From positions 3,790,001-3,854,000 of the forward strand of contig JAWNZC010000419.1 of assembly GCA_035771165.1 (NCBI GenBank): a stretch of 64,000 bases of DNA. The letters are read 5' to 3'. Positions 54,621 to 64,000 of the stretch are shown piece after piece. Positions within the stretch are counted from its first letter, which is position 1; each line of letters begins with the position of its first letter. The notes under the pieces are model-generated. The model was not told the DNA's origin. It made no database searches and saw only the letters and a list, made by a program, of their open reading frames with translations. Source of the DNA: Paragorgia papillata (Eukaryota; Cnidaria; Anthozoa; Scleralcyonacea; Coralliidae). A program made the translations under genes and the position numbers.

Positions 54621-55068
54621 TAGTACTATATCTTGATTAGTTGACTATACGCGAACACATTGCTCAAAATAAACACATTATTTAGCACTTAAAGTGCACA
54701 TGAAACGAAAATTAAGTTTGTCTTATTTGAAAGAACACTTCAAATGATAGAGTAACATCTTTTGCAGTTTTTCGTTTCCTTGCTTCGGTTTTGAGATTTT
54801 TTAGTTTGTTTGATATGCAAATTAAATATTTTGACGTCACACGTGCATGAGTTATCGAAAAAGTTATATATCTTTGATATTATCAAATATAATAATCACT
54901 TGATGATCTGCATGTTTAGTGTTCTGGCCGAAACACATCCACATGCTTCCTTCAAATTAATTTCGTTTGATAATCCCCGAGCCGAGGTTGCTAATCTCGA
55001 CATGCGTGTAGTCCACTTTACACGCGTTTAGAAAAAGCCAGGGAGACGAAATCTGGGAAATAGTTTAT
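54621..55068. other. Unassigned DNA
   Basis: A stretch around 54700-54850 (GAAAGAACACTT, CTTTTGCAGTTTTTCGTTTC) is repeated inverted around 57340-57470, so 54.7-57.5 kb may itself be a large transposable unit. No gene. Confidence 0.4.
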
Positions 55069-55948
55069 GTACTATTTAAAACATGAGCAGGAGTGTTTTA
55101 TATCTGATAAAACACGAGGCGAAGCCGAGTGTTTTAGATCTGATAAAACACGTTCTGCGAGTGTTTTTAATGGCTTAAAAAACGATCACCATTTGATTTC
55201 GTTGACGTAGTAATTTTGAAAAATAACGTTGTCTGAGGCGAGAAAATTAAAGCTAAAGTTTATGTAAATCAGGAGAAAATTTTATCACATATAAAACCAC
55301 GATACGGTTATGATTTTTCTTTGTGTTTTCCTCATGAATTATTAATGAGTTTTTTAAATATATATCTCAAACTCATTAATAATTCATGAAGAAAACACAA
55401 AGGAAATCAGTACCGTGTCGGTGGTTCGGATATCGGAGGAAGAAATTACATAAATTAAGCAAACTTTCATCTTAATTTTCTCTTAAAATACTGATTTGTT
55501 TGAGATGCTATATCATACACTCGGAGGAGTGTTTCATCAGGATATCCAAACACCTCGAAGTTTGTTCAAAAACCTCGGCTTCGCCTCGGTTTTCAACAAA
55601 CGTCTCGGTGTTTGGATATCCTGATGAAACACTCCTTCTCGTGTATGATATATTACTTAAAAAACTCATTAATAATTCATGAGGAAAACACAAAGAAAAA
55701 TCATAACCGTATTGTGGTTTTATATGTGATAAAATTTTCTCCTGATTTACATAAACTTTAGCTTTGATTTTCTCGCCTTAGACAACGTTATTTTTCAAAA
55801 TTACTACGTCAACGAACTTACCAAATGGTGATCGTTTTTTAAGCCATTCAAAACACTCGCAGAACGTGTTTTATCAGATCTAAAACACTCGGCTTCGCCT
55901 CGTGTTTTATATCTGATAAAACACTCCTGCTCATGTTTTAAATAGTAC
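55069..55948. mobile_element. Long palindromic element with about 280-bp arms
   Basis: The left arm from GTACTATTTAAAACATGAGC is repeated inverted up to GCTCATGTTTTAAATAGTAC. Pairing continues through GATAAAACACGAGGCGAAGC and AACTCATTAATAATTCATGA. A smaller palindrome is nested in the loop (55509-55652). Non-coding. Confidence 0.8.
55509..55652. mobile_element. Small palindromic element nested in the larger one
   Basis: Arms TATATCATACACTCGGAGGA and the complement TCTCGTGTATGATATA enclose CTCGGCTTCGCCTCGG. Mirror-image short ORFs on both strands come from the palindrome. Confidence 0.7.
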
Positions 55949-55951
55949 ATA

Positions 55952-55957
55952 TATATT

Positions 55958-56048
<91 letters not shown>
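55952..56048. repeat. (TA)n microsatellite
   Basis: About 45 TA units. The following TGTTTGGTACGGTGTCACG sequence is repeated after a shorter TA tract at 61160-61190. Confidence 0.95.
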
Positions 56049-56051
<3 letters not shown>

Positions 56052-56925
56052 TGGTACGGTGTCACGTGGTAAGAATAGTTGGACACTGGTCACTAGCGAC
56101 GAAGAAAACTATAAACTCTCAAACAAATGGTATTTTGCTTTCGTTTATTTAAAGAAACGAAATGGAGCACGAAGAAAAGAAGGATACAAACAACCCGTTT
56201 AGTATATCTTGAAGAGAAACCAGAGAACTTGAAGAAACCAAACGCCGTATGGTAAGCAAAAACTCGATCTGAATTGCAGTATTTGTAGTCACTCCGTGGT
56301 CAAATCATTTTAAAGTTACGGTAGGATTCTTGTTGTTTTCAAGTTTTCGCTTAACCTAAACAATATACAGCTTCACGTTTTCGTGCTTTCCTTTTGCTCG
56401 TCCAAACCATAAATCAGCTTAACTAAAGCTAACGTTACTTAAAACACTACCTTTATAATCTTATATGTGGACGTGATGTTTTTCATTGGCATTGCATGCA
56501 CCTTTAACCCCCTACTATTAAACACTCATGGACTTTGGCGATTTTTTTGGCTGTATTTCCAAATTTTTGACTGAAACAGTTGTCTGTTTAATACTTCTTT
56601 CTAGAATCTACCGAATTGTTTTTATATGTAATTTTTGAGCTGTTGACTTTTAATTCTGCCTTTGCAAAACATGTATGCATAGGAAGCTTAAAGCTTGTTA
56701 AAACTAATCCCTTTTGAAAAATCCTAAAAACATATTTTGTACAACCAGAATTTAATAATGAAATCTAAGTTTTGCTTTGATATATTAAATCAGTTTAGTC
56801 ATGTTATCCATATTAAAATTATCTTGAGGATTATCATTTTGTTTTTATATCTGTTTATATTGGCTGTATATCAGGAGTGCTTATTTTAATCAGGGTGGGT
56901 GGGTGGGGGTGTTTCAAAAAAGCCT
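56049..56925. repeat. Duplicated block, copy 1
   Basis: 56049-56440 matches 61190-61583 almost perfectly; the rest (56440-56925) is missing from the second copy. A plus frame (56049-56202, RKNSWTLVTSDEENYKLSNK, YFAFVYLKKRNGARRKE) is conserved between copies and looks protein-like, but its start lies in the TA repeat and its identity is unknown. Confidence 0.5.
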
Positions 56926-57255
56926 TTAAAGTGTCTATGTCATCCTCAGGGACTTTACATATTTATACTAATTGGAACATTCTGAGAAGATTTGTAATAT
57001 ATCTCCTCAGGCGAAAATTTCATCTTCATGGATGTTTTTGCTGTTAAAGTTGACGGAAGTGACGTCAAAAGAGGAATCTGTAAAGTGGTTTTCATATAGA
57101 CAAATTCCTCTTTCGACGTCACTTCCGTCAACTTTAACGGCAAAAAAATCCATGAAGATGAAATTTGCGCCTGAGAAGATATATTACAAATCTTCTCAGA
57201 ATGTTCCAATTAGTATAAATATGTAAAGTCCCTGAGGATGACATAGGCACTTTAA
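56926..57255. mobile_element. Near-perfect palindromic MITE with TTAA ends (330 bp)
   Basis: TTAAAGTGTCTATGTCATCC at the left and GATGACATAGGCACTTTAA at the right; the arms of about 145 bp pair almost completely. Facing 84-codon frames on both strands (56955-57209 and 56972-57226) are mirror images and not genes. Confidence 0.85.
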
Positions 57256-58424
57256 AAAAAGCGGGCGAGGGGTTGTTGCATTCATGTATTTCTAGTAGAA
57301 AATATATCTAACTTGAAGTAACTTCTCCTGTAGCTCATTATGCACCTACGACGTCAAAATGTTAATTTGCATATATCTCAAGAACAAAGCAAGGAAACGA
57401 AAAACTTCAAAAGATGTTACTCTGTAATTTTAAGTGTTCTTTCAAATAAGACAAACGTTTCATTTCGGCAATTTAAGGCTTCGTATTTCTTGTGACTGAG
57501 TTCGTATTCACGTTCATTGCTCACCGGCTGTCACTGCAATCATTCATGATATTCCACCGCGACCATGGCGAATCAGTGGATCTATAAGTGCAACTTCCTT
57601 TGCCACTTAAACCGAAATCGACATGTGCGTCTCGCTAAACAATAAATGGTAAAAACGAACACGTTTGGTACTTGGAAAGTTAAGGAGCGAATTCAGATGA
57701 TGTAGATTCGTTCTGTCTTACCAAAAGGCGGCTATTTTTTGTACAAGTCTTGGGCAAGTCCATATTCGATTATTAACTCTAGATATCTCGGTTTTTGTAA
57801 CTCGTGCAAAGCTCTCTTCTATATTCGGTCGTCCATATATGCTAATGCTCGTCGATATGCTAATAGCAATGTTGAATAAGAAACAATATATAGCCAAGAG
57901 AAAGGAAAAGTGTTACACAAATCACGAAACAAGATACTAAAGAAAGCTATAAACACTCCACAGTTGTTTTTAACCTTTTCATTCGCATTGTAATGTTGTG
58001 GGATAACTTTATCTTTTCACTCCGTCCAACGTCAGACCGTCTTCCTTTGACGTCAAGGGAAGACGTCATGGAAAGCCCACTCGAAACATCGGACCTCGCC
58101 TTACAACTACCAGTCAAAGCCCGACACTATGATATGATGATATTTCTGTAAAGTCGAGCGAATTTATACATATATATATATACCTTTTTAATATCAACGG
58201 AGAATGAGAAGTCAACTTTTTAAACATTAATTTTAATCATCGCTATGTCAAAATTGCTCATATTAAGTATGAAATAACAGCAAGTAACTAAAAGAAAACG
58301 AAAGTATTGTTACACACATGTTACCAACTAACTTACTTATAAAGAAAACTAAACTCAATCTTAACTTATAGTTTATACAGTAGACGTGAATATAAAAGTG
58401 TTCTGGAACACATGCAGTTTATCG
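57256..58424. other. Mixed duplicated non-coding DNA, 3' flank of gene H
   Basis: 57480-57650 and 57880-58160 are divergent copies of the 13.9-14.2, 19.3-20.3 and 35.9-37.2 kb blocks. 58190-58410 is the common 3' flank of the gene family. No gene. Confidence 0.55.
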
Positions 58425-59210
58425 TCAGTATTGGTAGGCTGGAGGCGGAACTTGAGTTTGAAATTGTGCTGGTGGGACGTTTTGGCCTTGATTCGGATAA
58501 GCAGGAGGCGGCGGATAAGGAGAACTCTGGAATTGTCCTGGGTTGTTTTGAACAGTTTGGGTGTTCTGTAGAGCGACAACTGTTGCACTAGTTGTTGGTT
58601 GAGTGACGACTACGCCTCGGTAAGCTGGTCCACGCGAAGCTGACGCCACACCGCAACAGCAACGGGCGATAATGGCGATGGGGATGACGACAGCAACAAG
58701 AACGCTTACAACAATAACACCAATAACCCAGGAGGCTAAAACTTTGGCCACGTTGTCGTAACAACCCGAGTCTTTACACACGTTGTTCAAACAGCATTCA
58801 CCTATTCCACCACAATCGCTGTTTGAGCTACAAGACTGGCCAACACAGCCGCCAGAACCACAGACATGTGTTTGGAAGGAATACCTTTGCTTACAGCAGT
58901 ACTCGTTCAAACCACAATCAACGCTGGAAGAGCACTCTGGACAACTAGATGTTGCACAAAGGTTTGTCGAACTACAGCATTTTTCGAATAGTCCACCACA
59001 ATCGCTGTTCGAACTGCAAGACTGGCCAACGCAGCCGCCAGAACGACAAACACTACTTTGCCAGAAATACCTTTGCTTACAGCAATAGTTGTTGTAACCG
59101 CTACAACCCAAGTTGGAAGAACACTCGTCAGCTTCTACTTGAAGTTTCTTTTCGCTCAACAATAAAGCAACAGACAGGAGAACAGCAAGGCATATGTTGA
59201 ACGTAAACAT
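58425..59210 (-). CDS. Cys-rich type I membrane protein, gene H (two modules)
   Basis: 261 residues: signal peptide (1-27), two 12-Cys modules (ECSSNLGC to ATSSC; ECSSSVDC to KDSGC), membrane helix, CCCG cluster, and a full tail with SSPYPPPPAYPNQ and terminal PPPAYQY. Its modules match the first and last modules of gene F, so F and H differ by gain or loss of the middle module. Intact. Only the first few bases of the usual 5' flank are present (ACATTGTTGATGTGATAAAA), so its promoter region differs from the other members. Confidence 0.87.
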   Translation of the reverse strand: MFTFNICLAVLLSVALLLSEKKLQVEADECSSNLGCSGYNNYCCKQRYFWQSSVCRSGGCVGQSCSSNSDCGGLFEKCCSSTNLCATSSCPECSSSVDCGLNEYCCKQRYSFQTHVCGSGGCVGQSCSSNSDCGGIGECCLNNVCKDSGCYDNVAKVLASWVIGVIVVSVLVAVVIPIAIIARCCCGVASASRGPAYRGVVVTQPTTSATVVALQNTQTVQNNPGQFQSSPYPPPPAYPNQGQNVPPAQFQTQVPPPAYQY

Positions 59211-59254
59211 TGTTGATGTGATAAAACTGCCAACTGGACTTATTTGCCGATATT

Positions 59255-59477
59255 ATTGAAATCACTAGAGTGGTAAATTGGCGGTTCGGAAATCAATATG
59301 GATGAATGTACCACGTGATGCGAAATTAATCATCACGTGGTAAATCTGTGAGCATTCATTGGACAACATTAAAAATGTTGATCACGAGGTGCATTCATTT
59401 CGCATCACGTGGTACATTCAAATGGACCTCCAACGTTCGTTTTCGATCCGACAATTTACCACTCTAGTGGTTTCGAT
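59255..59477. mobile_element. MITE with ATTGAAATCACTAGAGTGGT ends
   Basis: Inverted ends pair over about 25 bp, and an inner inverted pair (ACCACGTGATGCGAAAT and its complement) gives a second stem. It lies just 5' of gene H, replacing the usual promoter-like flank. Confidence 0.75.
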
Positions 59478-60629
59478 AATAATCTCGTACCCAGATCCAT
59501 CATCGGAAACAGAAAAACGCTGAATGCAGCATGCGCCTTAGAAGCGCCGAGTAAAGAACCTGGGTACGAGGTTGAGCATGCGCCGGCCCAATCTCGTTCC
59601 CAGAGCCCACGTTCCCCACCCGGGAAACGAGAGACTGGGATAATTCGTTTCAAATCGTTACGTTATTAGCTGAATAGTGAGCATGAGTTGGTCTGAAGTG
59701 ACCGGAAGTAGAATTAATAAAACCAAAATAACAAAGATGTCGGACGACAAGACTCCAGTGAAGACGTTGCCGCGATCGATATCTTCGCCGTATGTGTGTG
59801 TAGATGCTGTAATTCTAGCTTCGCCAGCAACTCCATTGACTTGTTTGGGGGAAAGTCAAACAAGGAGAACATACTATCCAGATTCCGCTCGGATGTTTAC
59901 GCGTGCGTACACCTCAACTGGAATAACAAGAATCCTGTGATTTGAAACGGATTATCCCAGAGTCACTCGTTTCCCGGGTGGGGAACGTGGGCTCTGGGAA
60001 CGAGTTTGGCGCCGGCCAGAAATAGAGAAATTGTTGCTATATCGAGATCTTCGCAAACAATAGTGTACCGAAATTTGTAAACAATCCAGTACAATCCAGG
60101 TTTGGGATGGGGCATAAAAAATCGCCTTTTTAGGTCGGGATAGGGTCAGGATCGCGGCCACTCACCCCTACTCACAAAATGGCCAGAGTACCCCCCTGGG
60201 GATCTCGTACCCAGTTACAATCGGTTTCAGGTTTCAGGAAATGTTTTGAACCTAGGCATTTGATCAAATGAACGGAACGAACTTGAAACAACACAAATAG
60301 ATCGCTTAATAGGCCGAGGAAAGTATCAGGTCGCTTATTTTGCCACGAACTTAAACCAAAAAATACATTCCTGCAAATATGTAAATTACACTGCTTAATT
60401 TTCGAGTTTTAAGTTTCATCAGCTTCTAATAATGGTTGTATAGTCACAGAGAAATAAGAAACTCACTGAAAATAATTCACCTGGACAGCGCGATCATGGG
60501 CTCTCTATCCGTTCTGTTATTTTATTTTTACCTTCTTCTAACTCAGGTTAAACTTGAGTAAGCCCATTCTTCAAAATCGAGGAAGCCTTTGCAACACCAT
60601 TACGACACGAGGTTACTAAAATACTTGAT
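59478..60629. repeat. Mosaic of dispersed repeats
   Basis: 59590-59645 and 59945-60005 are inverted CCCAGAGCCCACGTTCCCCA repeats bounding a 300-bp interior, probably one MITE. 60090-60350 shares the GC-rich repeat tail of 46185-46510. 60425-60625 is the composite repeat preceding the minisatellite. Confidence 0.55.
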
Positions 60630-61144
60630 GCCCGATTCAATAAATTACTTGATGCCCGATTCAATTGTTTGATGCCCGATTCAACTGTTTGATGCCCGAT
60701 TCAATTGTTTGATGCCCGATTCAATTGTTTGATGCCCGATTCAATTGTTTGATGCCCGATTCAACTGTTTGATGCCCGATTCAATTACTTGATGCCCGAT
60801 TCAATTACTTGATACCCAATTCAATTGCTTGATGCCCGATTCAATTGCTTGATGCCCGATTCAATTGTTTGATGCCCGATTCAATTGTTTGATGCCCGAT
60901 TCAATTGCTTGATGCCCGATTCAATTGCTTGATGCCCGATTCAATTGTTTGATGCCCGATTCAACTGTTTGATGCCCGATTCAATTGTTTGATGCGCGAT
61001 TCAATTGTTTGATGCGCGATTCAATTGTTTGATGCCCGATTCAATTGTTTGGTGCCCGATTCAATTGTTTGATGCGCGATTCAATTGTTTGATGCGCGAT
61101 TCAATTGTTTGATGCCCGATTCAATTGTTTGATGCGCGATTCAA
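60630..61144. repeat. 20-bp minisatellite array 3
   Basis: About 25 units of TTGATGCCCGATTCAATTGT, more uniform than the other arrays and with several GCGCGAT variants in the right half, pointing to recent local expansion. It ends directly in a TA-rich tract. Confidence 0.95.
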
Positions 61145-61584
61145 TATTCATATATATATTCATATATATGTATATATATATATATATATATGTTTGGTAC
61201 GGTGTCACGCGGTAAGAATAGTTGGACACTGGTGACTAGCGACGAAGAAAACTATAAACTCTCAAACAAATGGTATTTTGCTTTCGTTTATTTAAAGAAA
61301 CGAAATGGAGCACGAAGAAAAGAAGGATACAAACAACCCGTTTAGTATATCTTGAAGAGAAACCAGAGAACTTGAAGAAACCAAACGCCGTATGGTAAGC
61401 AAAAACTCGATCTGAATTGCAGTATTTGTAGTCACTCCGTGGTCAAATCATTTTAAAGTTACGGTAGGATTCTTGTTGTTTTCAAGTTTTCGCTTAACCT
61501 AAACAATATACAGCTTCACGTTTTCGTGCTTTCCTTTTGCTCGTCCAAACTATAAATCAGCTTAACTAAAGCTAACGTTACTTA
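61145..61584. repeat. Duplicated block, copy 2
   Basis: TA-rich start, then a copy of 56049-56440. It joins the palindromic MITE directly at ACGTTACTTA, where copy 1 has an extra 480 bp or so. Confidence 0.7.
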
Positions 61585-61928
61585 TGTCATCCTCAGGGAC
61601 TTTACATATTTATACTAATTGGAACATTCTGAGAAGATTTGTAATATATCTCCTCAGGCGAAAATTTCATCTTCATGGATTTTTTTGCTGTTAACGTTGA
61701 CGGAAGTGACGTCAAAAGAGGAATCTGTAAAGTGGTTTTCATATAGACAAATTCCTCTTTCGACGTCACTTCCGTCAACTTTAACGGCAAAAAAATCCAT
61801 GAAGATGAAATTTGCGCCTGAGAAGATATATTACAAATCTTCTCAGAATGTTCCAATTAGTATAATATAAAATATTTATAATATAAATATATAATATAAA
61901 CTGCCTGAAGATGACATAGGCACTTTAA
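61585..61928. mobile_element. Palindromic TTAA-type MITE, second copy
   Basis: Same as 56926-57255 without the outermost left bases; the right arm has a TATAATATAAA expansion near 61860-61900. Confidence 0.8.
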
Positions 61929-61939
61929 TAAAAGCGGGC

Positions 61940-63125
61940 GATAAGCAAGGCATAAGTTGAACGTAAACATTGTGGACTATACTTGCCGCTGTATGTAACC
62001 TGAGTATCAATCAGTCTCTCTTGAAAGAGCCTGACACAAATCATTGATTCTTCCCCTCCGCCCCCTATTCATGTGACGCACTATTGCGTGTATTGCGTGT
62101 GTCTATAAAAAGCGTCACCGAACAAATTAACGAAATCGAACCTCAAAAAATTCATTGCTTGTGCATAAACATCTTCAAACACACGTTTATTCAGTTTTCA
62201 AGTAATCTTTCGAAGTGGCAATGCCGAAGTAAAATCTAAAACTGTATACTGCAATGAACCAGCAATTGGCAATTAGGGAAATTATATATACGATCGGGTT
62301 CGGGAACCACCAAACATTTTAATATTTGATTACAACAATTCTCAAATATATTCCCAGATATTTTAATTAAGTGCACAATGGCAATTCCGATTTTCCGAAT
62401 AGCCACAACATTTTAAATGTTTTCACCAAAAGTTTTGATGTTTCACCCCATTTAAATAACTGCTTTAGCTTGGCGACGAGATAATAATTTGTCTCACGCG
62501 TTTCAGTTCAGATTCAGACATCAGTCAAGCAAAGGCTGCAAAGCGGCCTTGATATGATTTGTATTCAGACTTTATACGTACAGTACTTGCGTATAAGTTC
62601 CAGCTGAGACTATAAATTACGGACACTGCGTTCGCTTTTCCGATCAGAATGAACTTTCAAGCGCAACTGTTTCTTCCCGTAGTCAGACGACAAGACAGCA
62701 GCAGTGTTTTGTTTTGACAGCTAGTCTGGCATTCAAACACATTGCACAGTTCTTGCTCTTCCTTCACGCATAGTATTACGGGCAAAACGCGGAGGTTCCT
62801 TCTTCAGCTTCTTTAATCGTTCCTGTCCATGAAAATGGCAAAAACGGTAAATTTGAGAAAACACAAACTTTCTAGTCGGAGTCTGGGTAGCCTGCGAAAA
62901 CAGACGTGTATTCCTTGCGTGAGCCCGCGGCTCACACCGCTGACGCCCACGCTCACACGTCTGTTTTCGCAGGCTAGAGTCTGGGCGGCTTCTCGGCACT
63001 TCCCACGAAGAAATTTCGATTTTCGAATCAGTTAATTACTTAATTTCAGTTGATGTATTTCCGGCTTTTGTCTCTCAACCAATCAGGGTTTCGTCCAGAT
63101 TCTCGACGAAGAACACGGGTCTCAA
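61940..63125. repeat. Segmental duplication block, copy 2, with a gene start remnant
   Basis: It begins with GCAAGGCATAAGTTGAACGT, the first codons and start region of a Cys-rich gene (here AAGGCATAAG for AAGGCATATG), then follows 44000-45060 closely. So the duplication carried the 5' edge of gene F or a sister. The gene body is absent. Confidence 0.7.
62888..62976. mobile_element. 89-bp palindromic MITE, 9-bp target duplication
   Basis: Ends TAGCCTGCGAAAACAGACGT and ACGTCTGTTTTCGCAGGCTA. GAGTCTGGG flanks both sides (62879-62887, 62977-62985). The paralogous site near 44900 has one GAGTCTGGG and no insert. Confidence 0.9.
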
Positions 63126-64000
63126 TCTCGTTCCCAGAGCCCACGTTCCCCACCCGGGAAACGAGAGACTCTGGGATAATCCGTTTGACATCGATATTTC
63201 ATTGGCTGATGAACACAGTGAACTCTATATAACTCTTCTTCCGAATAACAAGAATCCTGTGATGGCGTGAACGGATTATCCCAGAGTCTCTCGTTTCCCG
63301 CCCGCTGTGTAAGGGGAACGTGGGCTCTGGGAACGAGATTGCACGGGTCTATGAAATAGATTTGTGTCAGGCCCTTCTTTTTCTCTCCGTTCTCCTCCCC
63401 AGTCCCCAGAAGAAAAAGAAGGGCCTGATACTCAGGGTACTCTGTATGCGACAACACCGCGCTATGACTCGTGATGTGATAAAACACTTTATCTTGCGAT
63501 GATCTCACCCCCGGGGGGGGGGGAGGGAGGGGGGTACTCGTATATAAGGGTACGGGTATGTGCCGCCCTATAGGGTATGGTTTTCGAGCTGCGGGATCTG
63601 GGATAGGGTATACAAATTGTCCATTTTGGTCTGGAATAGGGTGCATATTTTGGTCTGAGATAGGGTACGGATGCCGATGTAACACCAGTGCTGGGATAGG
63701 GCATTGATTTTTTAAATTTAGGTCTGGGGTAGGGCATAAAAAATCGCCTTTTTAGGTTGGCATAGGGCCAGGATCGCCGCCACTCGCCCCCACTCAAAAA
63801 TTGCCAGAGTACCCCCCTGGAGATCTCGTACCCAGTTACAGTCGGTTTCAGGTTTCAGGAAATGTTTTGAACATAGGCATTTGATTGGCTACTCACAACT
63901 AAGTAGTAACTTCGGAACGAACTTGCAACACAAATAGATCGCTTAAATAGGCCGAGGAGAATATCAGGTCGCTTACGAACATAAACCAAAAAATACATTC
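63126..64000. repeat. Dispersed repeats with a second orphan promoter-like block
   Basis: 63126-63345 repeats the 13579-13760 element. 63445-63495 is the Cys-rich family promoter-like block without a gene. 63505-63830 is the GC-rich GGGTACGGGTATGTG repeat with GGGATAGGG units. 63800-64000 repeats 46300-46510. Confidence 0.6.

Noticed and set aside
55540..55640. CTGATGAAACACTCC as a hammerhead
   Set aside because: No stem II between the CTGATGA box and a following GAAA; the match is part of a palindromic MITE.
56955..57226. Two facing 84-residue proteins
   Set aside because: The frames are mirror images produced by a near-perfect palindrome, with no recognised domain.

Overview
The window looks like metazoan nuclear DNA, most probably from an anthozoan cnidarian such as a stony coral. 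The grounds are intronless signal-peptide genes with eukaryotic start contexts, several classes of LINE, pogo/Tigger-type and 9-bp-TSD MITEs, Penelope-type and retrozyme-type hammerhead ribozymes, and AT-rich DNA. The species assignment is inference: no rRNA or single-copy marker gene is present. No bacterial operon, tRNA, rRNA or CRISPR array was seen.

Region 1 (1-13.2 kb) is a minus-strand chain of LINE retrotransposons. From right to left it holds a 3' LINE fragment, a compound GATA-type microsatellite, LINE copy 3 (broken ORF1, frameshifted ORF2), a 1.29-kb (GATA)n tract, LINE copy 2 (intact ORF1, truncated ORF2) and LINE copy 1 (intact ORF1, ORF2 open to the window edge). Copy 1 sits inside ORF2 of copy 2. 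The elements end in AATAAA plus (TATC)n rather than poly(A), and the next element begins at the far end of each tract.

Region 2 (13.3-59.2 kb) carries a dispersed family of minus-strand, single-exon genes. They encode a secreted-then-anchored protein: signal peptide, one to three cysteine-rich modules (each two six-Cys, knottin-like halves), one membrane helix, a Cys cluster and a Pro-rich tail usually carrying two PPxY motifs. Full-length copies lie at 15.0, 29.1, 37.5, 43.0 and 58.4 kb; 24.9 and 49.3 kb have lost the tail motifs; 21 and 13.4 kb are decayed. The copies are embedded in segmental duplications that share 5' and 3' flanks, a 20-bp minisatellite and many nested MITEs.

The most notable hidden element is at 26.79-27.27 kb: 1.74 tandem copies of a 277-bp unit, each with a complete type I hammerhead ribozyme, inserted in a (TA)n tract. 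This is the architecture of a metazoan retrozyme, a non-coding retroelement that makes small self-cleaved circular RNAs. Minimal Penelope-type hammerhead cores also occur at 13.0, 24.2, 28.4 and (degenerate) 51.0 kb.

Region 3 (44-64 kb) is dominated by duplications (44.0-46.3 kb against 62.0-64.0 kb; 55.95-57.26 kb against 61.15-61.93 kb), long palindromes, TTAA- and TA-flanked MITEs, and broken transposon protease/OTU fragments. Apart from the cysteine-rich family, everything coding in the window is of mobile-element origin.
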